Below, piece after piece: positions 1 to 5,539 of a stretch of 8,947 nt of DNA. The notes below the pieces were generated by a model, which saw only the letters and a list, made by a program, of their open reading frames with translations, was not told where the DNA came from and searched no databases. This DNA comes from Ruminococcus sp. (GTDB lineage: Bacteria > Bacillota > Clostridia > Oscillospirales > Ruminococcaceae): contig JAGAQS010000313.1 in the NCBI GenBank assembly GCA_017622635.1, forward strand, positions 1 to 8,947. Reading direction: 5' to 3'. Numbering within the stretch: the stretch's first letter is position 1; every line of letters starts with the position of its first letter. The position numbers and the translations under genes are program-made.

Positions 1-1172
1 GCAGTTTGATAAGTCAGACAATCTCTCAGATTCAGGCTTGCATTGAAATCCCTGTCTGCTGTATATCCACATTCAAAGCAAATATAAATCCTGTCCGATA
101 ATTTCAAACCGGACTTGATACAGCCACAGTTATGACAAATTTTGCTTGACGGATAAAATCTGTCAGCAAAACGGAGTTCAATACCGTATTCTTTACATTT
201 TGCAGTAAGTTTTGTTCTGAACTCAAAGAATTTCTGCTGTGTAATTGCCTTTGAAAGATGTCTGTTCTTCATCATTCCCTTTATGTTCAGGTTTTCAAGT
301 GTAATCCATGCCGGTTTGGTTTTCACCAGTTCAGAAATCACTTTATTGATATAATCAGTCCTGATACAGTCAAGTCTGTAATGAAGTCTCTGTACTTTCA
401 GCTTTTGCTTCCGGATATTATGTCGGGTAGCTTCTCCTTTCAGGTTATTTGGTAATTTATTTAAACTTTCGTATTTCCTCGAAAGTTTTTTCTGCTGCCG
501 TTTCAGACTTCTTTCAAGTTTTCTGATACAGGCAGTCTTATTGATATTTTTATAAACCTTTCCGTCTGAACATATCGCAAAATCCTTTATTCCTAAGTCA
601 ATACCAATTCCGAAATCATGCAGAACAGGTTTTTCTGTTTCAGGTTCTTCAACCAGAACAGAAACATAATATCTTCCTGCTTTCATGGAAACAGTACCGC
701 TTTTTATGATATGCGTTTCCGGATTTGTTGGAATATAGCCTTTCTCTTTCAGCCTTACCCAATCAAGAGTTGGTATTCTGATTCTGTGACGTTCACATGA
801 AATAATTTGTTTTGTCCCATTTTTCACAAAGTACATTTTCACATCAGAATCTGATTTTTTCTTCCAGTTAGGAAATCCTGATTTATAACTGAAAAAGTTT
901 TTGAAAGTTCTCTGTGCGTTCATAATACTTTGCTTGACTGATTTACTGCTGACTTCCCTAATCCATGAAAATTCAGGATTTTGTGGAAGATATTCATTGT
1001 TCAGCCATTTTGAGAAGTCATATCCTGAAACAAATTTCTCTTCTTTTTCATAGATTTCTTTGTTGTATGACAAATAAAAATTGTAAATAAACCTGCATAC
1101 ACCGATTGTTCTGTGAATGATTTGCTTTTGTTTTGGTGTAGGGAAGATTTCAGTTTTATAGCTTTTCAGCAT
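1..1172 (-). CDS. tnpB: TnpB, RNA-guided nuclease of an IS200/IS605-type element (3' end cut by window edge)
   Basis: An open frame of 390 codons runs leftward without a stop from ATG at 1172 to the window edge. The N-terminus MLKSYKTEIFPTPKQ is typical of TnpB (OrfB). A RuvC-like nuclease is split in the usual way: GIGIDLGIKDFA with Asp192, LENLNIKGM with Glu293, and TADRDFNAS with Asp375. Between the last two lies a zinc ribbon CHNC (346-349) and CFEC (365-368). TnpB family members are about 370-410 residues, so only a few residues are missing. Known TnpBs use a guide RNA from the element's 3' end to cut DNA next to a short motif; that end lies outside the window. The start is supported by GAGGGGA at 1182-1188, 9 bases upstream. 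The frame stays open upstream to a TAG but has no ATG there. All catalytic and zinc residues are present, so I expect an active protein. No tnpA transposase lies between it and the next gene. Confidence 0.94.
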   Translation of the reverse strand, partial: MLKSYKTEIFPTPKQKQIIHRTIGVCRFIYNFYLSYNKEIYEKEEKFVSGYDFSKWLNNEYLPQNPEFSWIREVSSKSVKQSIMNAQRTFKNFFSYKSGFPNWKKKSDSDVKMYFVKNGTKQIISCERHRIRIPTLDWVRLKEKGYIPTNPETHIIKSGTVSMKAGRYYVSVLVEEPETEKPVLHDFGIGIDLGIKDFAICSDGKVYKNINKTACIRKLERSLKRQQKKLSRKYESLNKLPNNLKGEATRHNIRKQKLKVQRLHYRLDCIRTDYINKVISELVKTKPAWITLENLNIKGMMKNRHLSKAITQQKFFEFRTKLTAKCKEYGIELRFADRFYPSSKICHNCGCIKSGLKLSDRIYICFECGYTADRDFNASLNLRDCLTYQT

Positions 1173-1268
1173 ATTTTCAATTCCCCTCAGATACAATTTT
1201 ATACGTTTTTCTATTTTTGCCCTCTGTTTGACTACTCCTATCAGATTATATGGTTTATAATAACTTAT

Positions 1269-1297
1269 ATTATACTATTACGTATCTGTTTTGTCAA
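1269..1297 (-). promoter_or_regulatory. Consensus sigma-A promoter of tnpB
   Basis: Read leftward, the -35 box is TTGACA (1297-1292), followed by a 17-base spacer and the -10 box TATAAT (1274-1269). Both boxes and the spacer match the ideal exactly. Transcription would start near 1262, giving a leader of about 90 bases before the tnpB ATG at 1172. Confidence 0.8.
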
Positions 1298-1327
1298 GTG
1301 AAAAACGGTATTCCGCCATAATATGTT

Positions 1328-1350
1328 AAATACGGCAAACGGTCGTATTT
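1328..1350. repeat. Perfect 7-bp inverted repeat between divergent promoters
   Basis: AAATACG (1328-1334) and CGTATTT (1344-1350) are exact reverse complements around the 9-base loop GCAAACGGT. It ends 25 bases before the -35 box at 1376. It could be an operator for the rightward operon or a structural remnant of the element's end. It is short and AT-rich, so chance is possible. Confidence 0.4.
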
Positions 1351-1375
1351 TCACGCAATTGTCATTATTCTCCGC

Positions 1376-1404
1376 TTGACATCAGATAAATAATAATATA
1401 TAAT
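1376..1404 (+). promoter_or_regulatory. Consensus sigma-A promoter of the esterase operon
   Basis: TTGACA (1376-1381), a 17-base spacer, and TATAAT (1399-1404) form an exact consensus promoter. Transcription would start near 1411, about 40 bases before the esterase ATG. A strong ribosome site GGAGGT (1438-1443) follows, 7 bases before the ATG. Confidence 0.82.
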
Positions 1405-1450
1405 CATATTATACATAAAACCTTTTATAAATAAGACGGAGGTAATTTAC

Positions 1451-2833
1451 ATGAAAAAATTTCTTTCATTTATAATGTCTGCCGCAATGGCTGTTTCTTC
1501 AATGGCTGTTGTAAATGTTTCGGCAGAGGGGGAAAACATTGAAAACATGGTTATTCTTGGTGACAGTATAGCAGGCGGATACGGTCTTGACACCGAAACA
1601 GAATATACATATGCACAGATATGTGCTGATTATCTCGGCTGTAACGTTGAAAATTATGCGGTTGACGGTCTTGATTCGGCAGAACTCTGCACTATGCTTG
1701 AAACTCTTGACGACGAAAAGAAACAGGCAGTCTCAGATGCCGACGTTGTTGTAATTTCAATCGGCGGTAATGATATTATACACTATACTTCAAAGACAAT
1801 TCTTGACTACGCCGCAAGAAGAAATTTCCTGAAACCTGAATATACTGCCGACGATATCCCCGAAGACCCCGGTATGTATGCCATGATGCACATGATAAAT
1901 TTCAGGGGTGAGGGAAGCCTTCAGGAATATGCCGAAAGCGGTATTACAGCTGTTACTGACCTTAACAGAGAATTGAAATCCCTTTCAGCAAATCTGCGTC
2001 TTTCCACAGGCAACAACGCCTACGGTGAAAATCAGGGAATTATACCTAATCAGATTATTCCGAATATTGAAAAGGCTGTAAAAACAATTGATTCTATAAA
2101 CCCTGACGCAAGAATTATTGTTCAGACAGTATACCAGCCTATGCAGTTCTCGCCCGAGTTCGTGGAATCCGAATACGGCAACGGAAAATATGCCATGATG
2201 CTTACACAGTTGAGAGAAGATTTCAATCTTGTTATGGACACATTCAGAGAAGAACTCAGAACCGTTGAGGGTATCGAAATAGCAGACGTTTTCTATCAGT
2301 TCACTTCCCTGAAACAGCTTTCCGATTCGTGCAATGCAACCCCCGGATACGCTTACTATTTCACAGATATACAAGAACCCCTTGAATCCCAAAACGGCGG
2401 AAAAACAAAGGATTTCCACCCCAATCAGAAAGGTCACCTTGCTATCGCTTCAACAATTCTCGATGTAATCGGGGTGAAAAACACGTCCCTTGACGGTCTT
2501 TATACAACTGTTTTCAATAATATCGATGACAACAAATATTATCCCACCATTGCATATAAAAAATTCATGGACGGCATTGAACTTGTTCCCGGTGATGTAA
2601 ACGGCGACGGTCTGACCGATACTGTTGACGCTGCCGCAACACTTAAAGAATACGCTCTTGTTTCTGCACAGAAACCCGAAACTTTCACCGACAAACAGAA
2701 AATGATAGCAAATATCAATCATGACCAGTTTGTAGATACTGTAGACGCTACAGTAACAATGATGTACTATGCAAAGCTTTCGGCAGGCAATTCTATGGAT
2801 GTGTTTGAATTTATTGACACATTAGATAAATAA
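1451..2833 (+). CDS. Secreted SGNH/GDSL-family esterase with C-terminal type I dockerin
   Basis: A signal peptide occupies residues 1-25 (KKFLSF, a hydrophobic core, then VSA before Glu26). The SGNH hydrolase core follows: block I ILGDSIAGGYG with nucleophile Ser39, an AVDG near 70-73 as candidate block II, block III IGGND with Asn107, and KDFHPNQKGH with His323 and probable catalytic Asp321. The Asp-x-His spacing is one residue shorter than the usual DxxH. The C-terminus is a two-loop dockerin: Asp382-x-Asn384-x-Asp386-x3-Asp390 and Asn421-x-Asn423-x-Asp425-x3-Asp429. Family knowledge says such enzymes remove acyl groups; in a dockerin protein the target is probably acetyl or another ester on plant polysaccharide, but the substrate cannot be read from sequence. 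The protein would be exported and bound to a scaffoldin cohesin. It is the first gene of the plus-strand unit, 14 bases before the next start. Confidence 0.9.
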   Translation: MKKFLSFIMSAAMAVSSMAVVNVSAEGENIENMVILGDSIAGGYGLDTETEYTYAQICADYLGCNVENYAVDGLDSAELCTMLETLDDEKKQAVSDADVVVISIGGNDIIHYTSKTILDYAARRNFLKPEYTADDIPEDPGMYAMMHMINFRGEGSLQEYAESGITAVTDLNRELKSLSANLRLSTGNNAYGENQGIIPNQIIPNIEKAVKTIDSINPDARIIVQTVYQPMQFSPEFVESEYGNGKYAMMLTQLREDFNLVMDTFREELRTVEGIEIADVFYQFTSLKQLSDSCNATPGYAYYFTDIQEPLESQNGGKTKDFHPNQKGHLAIASTILDVIGVKNTSLDGLYTTVFNNIDDNKYYPTIAYKKFMDGIELVPGDVNGDGLTDTVDAAATLKEYALVSAQKPETFTDKQKMIANINHDQFVDTVDATVTMMYYAKLSAGNSMDVFEFIDTLDK

Positions 2834-2847
2834 TATATGTTTATCCT

Positions 2848-3960
2848 ATGAAAAAACTGCATATTAAAAAAAGATATTCCGTACTTCTTGCAATATGTCT
2901 CATAATGGCTCTTATAAACGTCCTTGCAAGAATATGCACGCCCTTTGCCGATTTCTATACCGAAAAAATATTCCCGTTCATAACAAACACTTTTTCATTC
3001 ATAAGCGGAATATTTCCCTTTTCATTCGGTGAAATTCTGATAGTACTTGCCATTGTTCTTGTACTGGCAGGTATTCTGCTTACTGTCATTCTGCTGATTT
3101 TCGGGAAAAATTTCCGCAGAAAAACAGCGTCAACAGCCTGTTTTATATACCTGTCGGTCTTTACTTTCATACTCTCGACGGAAACACTCAACTGCTTTAT
3201 AATGTACCAGTGTACACCTTTTGCCGAAAAATATCTCAGTCCGTCGGGTCACACAAGGACTCAGCTTACCGAACTCTATTCACTGCTTATCGATAAGGCT
3301 AACACCCTCGCCGAACAAGTCCCACGTGACAATATGAACTGTTTTGAATACAACGGCAACGTAAACAAAGAAGCACGCAGTGCAATGAAAAAAGCAGGCG
3401 AAACTTTTCCACAGCTTAAAGGATATTACCCAAAAGCAAAACCTATACAGTTTTCATATTTTATGAGTCAGTCTCATTTATCGGGAATTTACTTTCCCTT
3501 TTCACTTGAGGCAAACTACAATGACGATATGTGCAGAACAAATCTCCCCGAAACCGTATGTCACGAACTTTCACACCTTAAAGGCTTCATTCAGGAAGAT
3601 GAGGCAAGTTTCATTGCTTTCTACGCAACAACGCAGTGCAGTGACGACATAAGCTTTCAGTATTCGGGTTACCTCGAAGCACTTGAATATGTACATAATC
3701 AGATTTACAGGAATAATATAAGTGATGCCTATTATCTGACGGACAATATTTCCGACAATGTCCGCCGTGACTGGTTCAGATTCCTGCCCGACAACTACTG
3801 GGAAGAAAATGAAGAAAAAGAAGTTATTCAGACAGAAACAGTCAGTACGGCTTCCACCGCCGCACTTGACACAAACATAAAAATGAACGGCAGAACAGAA
3901 GGAGTTGAAACATACTCTCTTATGGTGGAGCTTCTTCTTGACTTCTATTATCCCGCATGA
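2848..3960 (+). CDS. DUF3810-type membrane protein with HExxH metallopeptidase motif
   Basis: About three membrane segments fill the N-terminal third (roughly residues 11-30, 62-85 and 95-115), followed by a soluble domain. The soluble part holds HELSH (His239-His243) in the context HELSHLKGFIQEDEASFIA. In the DUF3810 family this block is strongly conserved; His239, Glu240 and His243 are the expected zinc and catalytic residues, with Glu252 a likely third ligand. The length of 370 residues fits that family. Its substrate is unknown, and peptidase activity is inferred from the motif only. The gene starts 14 bases after the esterase stop and has no clear Shine-Dalgarno sequence, so translation is probably coupled to the upstream gene. 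The C-terminal tail from about residue 325 is low in complexity and Thr/Ser/Glu-rich. Its stop overlaps an unused ATG (ATGA) of the next frame. Confidence 0.85.
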   Translation: MKKLHIKKRYSVLLAICLIMALINVLARICTPFADFYTEKIFPFITNTFSFISGIFPFSFGEILIVLAIVLVLAGILLTVILLIFGKNFRRKTASTACFIYLSVFTFILSTETLNCFIMYQCTPFAEKYLSPSGHTRTQLTELYSLLIDKANTLAEQVPRDNMNCFEYNGNVNKEARSAMKKAGETFPQLKGYYPKAKPIQFSYFMSQSHLSGIYFPFSLEANYNDDMCRTNLPETVCHELSHLKGFIQEDEASFIAFYATTQCSDDISFQYSGYLEALEYVHNQIYRNNISDAYYLTDNISDNVRRDWFRFLPDNYWEENEEKEVIQTETVSTASTAALDTNIKMNGRTEGVETYSLMVELLLDFYYPA

Positions 3961-3977
3961 GTCTGAACAGCTTGCAC

Positions 3978-3985
3978 AAGGAGGG
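3978..3985 (+). promoter_or_regulatory. Ribosome binding site that decides the start of the next gene
   Basis: AAGGAGGG lies 4 bases before ATG 3990, while the in-frame ATG at 3957 has nothing like it upstream. This moves the start of the downstream gene 11 codons in. Confidence 0.8.
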
Positions 3986-3989
3986 TCAT

Positions 3990-4640
3990 ATGGACGGATA
4001 TATTACATTCTGGTCTAAAGAATATGTCAAAGAGCTTGAAAAACATAATGACAACGGAAAAATATGCGTATTATACGGAAGCCAGCACCAAAGAATGCCA
4101 AGTGTTTCAGCACTGAAAACCGGCGATATAATTTACCCCGTCGCCATACGGGACAGGACATTATGTGTTATGGCAAGAATGCCTGTTGAAAAAATCGAAC
4201 CTGCATTTGATTATCTTATCAGGGAAACAGGCGAATATCATTCCGCATTGATACCGGAAGGAATTTTAATCAGGTCACAAGGAGTTTTCGGCGAATTCAA
4301 TATGTTTTCAGGAGGCAGTGGATATTCCGGAAAAGTCAGAATCCCTGACAATATACATACCGTCATTGACGAAAATTCTTTAGTACCAAAACCGCACAGG
4401 TTTCATCAGGAACCTATAACCTGTTGTGCAAAGCTTGCCGTAAGCAGTGAAAACGGTTCATTGATTTTTCCACGTCCGATACCTCTTGAAACCGTTGCAG
4501 CCTTAAAGTTCGGCAAGACAAAATCCACACAAAAATCTTTGCGTTTTGACAAAAACGGAAATCTTACCAGTATATCCCTGAGTGGTTTTGTAAGAAAAAT
4601 GAGCGACGAAACTTTTGAAATTTTTGAAAAACTGTTCTGA
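3990..4640 (+). CDS. Conserved protein of unknown function (216 aa)
   Basis: I do not recognise a named family. The protein begins MDGYITFWSKEYVKEL from ATG 3990, chosen for its strong ribosome site; an in-frame ATG at 3957 overlaps the previous stop but lacks one. There is no signal peptide and no membrane segment, so it should be cytoplasmic. The N-terminal third contains LKTGDIIYPVAIRDRTLCVMARM, a 'GD-x-hydrophobic-YP' strand pattern that loosely recalls PUA/EVE/ASCH-like small beta-barrels that bind nucleic acid or modified bases. The middle is Gly/Phe-rich (residues about 94-115). The C-terminal half has HRFHQEPITCC and then FGKTKSTQKSLRFDKNGNLTS, which looks like a conserved block. The PUA-like idea is inference only. 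It is 29 bases downstream of the DUF3810 gene and in the same direction, so probably co-transcribed. Confidence 0.72.
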   Translation: MDGYITFWSKEYVKELEKHNDNGKICVLYGSQHQRMPSVSALKTGDIIYPVAIRDRTLCVMARMPVEKIEPAFDYLIRETGEYHSALIPEGILIRSQGVFGEFNMFSGGSGYSGKVRIPDNIHTVIDENSLVPKPHRFHQEPITCCAKLAVSSENGSLIFPRPIPLETVAALKFGKTKSTQKSLRFDKNGNLTSISLSGFVRKMSDETFEIFEKLF

Positions 4641-4707
4641 TAAGTGAACAACTGCTTAATCCGGTTTTATCCACTCTCATATAAATACTGTTAAAAGGAG
4701 AAATCAA

Positions 4708-5493
4708 ATGTTTATCACAGACAGAAATATAGATTCCGGAAAAGCTTTCGACTGGGGCAGAACTTCGGACGATTATGCAAAATACCGTGATATTTACCCG
4801 CAGGAATTTTATGACAGAATTTTACAGCGTGGTTTATGTACCACAGGGCAGAAAGTTCTTGACGTAGGAACGGGAACAGGCGTAATTCCCCGAAATATGT
4901 ACAGATACGGTGCAGAATGGACAGGCACGGATATTTCAGAAAATCAGATAGAAACAGCTAAAAAGCTGTCTGTCGGAATGAACATAGAATATTATGCAAT
5001 GCCAACCGAAAAGCTTGATTTTCCCGATAATTCTTTTGACGTTATTACAGCGTGTCAGTGTTTCTGGTATTTTGACCACGAAAAAACAATGCCCGATTTT
5101 TACCGTATGCTTAAACCCGACGGACGTATTCTTGTCTTATATATGGCGTGGCTTCCGTATCAGGACAGAATAGCAGGAGAAAGCGAAAAGCTTATTTTAA
5201 AGTACAATCCCGACTGGAGCGGAGCGGGTGAAACTGTTCACCCGATATTCATTCCCGACTGCTATATGAAATATTTTGAACTTGTGTACCGTGAAGAATA
5301 CCCCGTTAAAATTCACTTTACACGTGAAAGCTGGAACGGACGGCTTAAAGCGTGTCGTGGAATAGGTGCATCACTTTCCGAAACAGAAATAAACAGATGG
5401 GAACAGGAACACATGAAAATGCTTTCCGAAACTGCACCTGCGGAGTTTGATATTCTGCACTACTCCGCAATTGCCGAATTAAAAAAGAAATAA
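4708..5493 (+). CDS. Class I SAM-dependent methyltransferase (Methyltransf_11 type)
   Basis: The Rossmann-like SAM-binding fold is clear. Motif I is VLDVGTGTGV (residues 50-59), the acidic residue that contacts the ribose is Asp75 in GTDIS, and the later strand reads NSFDVITACQCFWYF with the LKPDGRILV strand following. The length of 261 residues is normal for a stand-alone enzyme of this superfamily. The C-terminal substrate part is not distinctive, so the substrate, small molecule or otherwise, is unknown. There is no signal peptide, so it acts in the cytoplasm. AAAGGAG (4694-4700) sits 7 bases before the ATG. A 67-base gap separates it from the upstream gene; I see no convincing promoter or terminator there, so it is probably the last gene of the operon. 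A strong hairpin terminator follows 9 bases after the stop. Confidence 0.9.
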   Translation: MFITDRNIDSGKAFDWGRTSDDYAKYRDIYPQEFYDRILQRGLCTTGQKVLDVGTGTGVIPRNMYRYGAEWTGTDISENQIETAKKLSVGMNIEYYAMPTEKLDFPDNSFDVITACQCFWYFDHEKTMPDFYRMLKPDGRILVLYMAWLPYQDRIAGESEKLILKYNPDWSGAGETVHPIFIPDCYMKYFELVYREEYPVKIHFTRESWNGRLKACRGIGASLSETEINRWEQEHMKMLSETAPAEFDILHYSAIAELKKK

Positions 5494-5497
5494 TAAT

Positions 5498-5533
5498 AAA
5501 AAACTGTCGGATACATAGTCCGACAGTTTTTTT
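5498..5533. terminator. Intrinsic terminator shared by two convergent genes
   Basis: ACTGTCGGA (5503-5511), loop TACATAG (5512-5518) and TCCGACAGT (5519-5527) form a perfect 9-bp stem. A T run follows on the plus strand (through 5533) and an A run precedes it (5498-5503), so the same hairpin works for the rightward methyltransferase unit and for the leftward endoglucanase, whose stop begins at 5540. Confidence 0.93.
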
Positions 5534-5539
5534 GTCATA

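Larger units (their letters stand above)
1..1300 (-). mobile_element. tnpB-only (IS1341-like) element, partial; upstream end not precisely located
   Basis: The element is inferred from tnpB and its private promoter. The upstream (left) end should lie somewhere between the tnpB promoter (1297) and the rightward host promoter (1376), but IS200/IS605 elements have no terminal inverted repeats and no target duplication, so I cannot fix the boundary. The 1300 limit is approximate. The other end, with the guide RNA, is outside the window. It could be mobilised in trans by a TnpA elsewhere in the genome. Confidence 0.5.
1173..1450. other. Divergent intergenic region between tnpB and the esterase operon
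   Basis: This 278-base gene-free stretch holds the tnpB leader and promoter, the rightward operon promoter, and a 7-bp hairpin (1328-1350) between them. I see no small gene here: the tnpB-frame extension upstream of 1172 lacks an ATG. The upstream end of the tnpB element must lie inside it. Confidence 0.75.

Noticed and set aside
1246..1260. TTATA ... TATAA hairpin in the tnpB leader as the element's end structure
   Set aside because: A 5-bp AT-only stem in AT-rich DNA is expected by chance; without sibling copies it cannot be called an end.
1985..2437. 150-residue minus-strand frame inside the esterase
   Set aside because: It is wholly antisense to a gene with clear catalytic motifs and a dockerin, has no recognisable domain, and has no start signals.
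3957..3989. Upstream in-frame ATG overlapping the DUF3810 stop (ATGA)
   Set aside because: It has no ribosome site, whereas AAGGAGGG stands just before ATG 3990. The extra 11 residues show no conserved look.
4633..4651. Short hairpin TGTTC ... GAACA after the unknown gene
   Set aside because: Only 5 bp of stem and no T run follow, so it is not convincing as a terminator; the methyltransferase may be co-transcribed.
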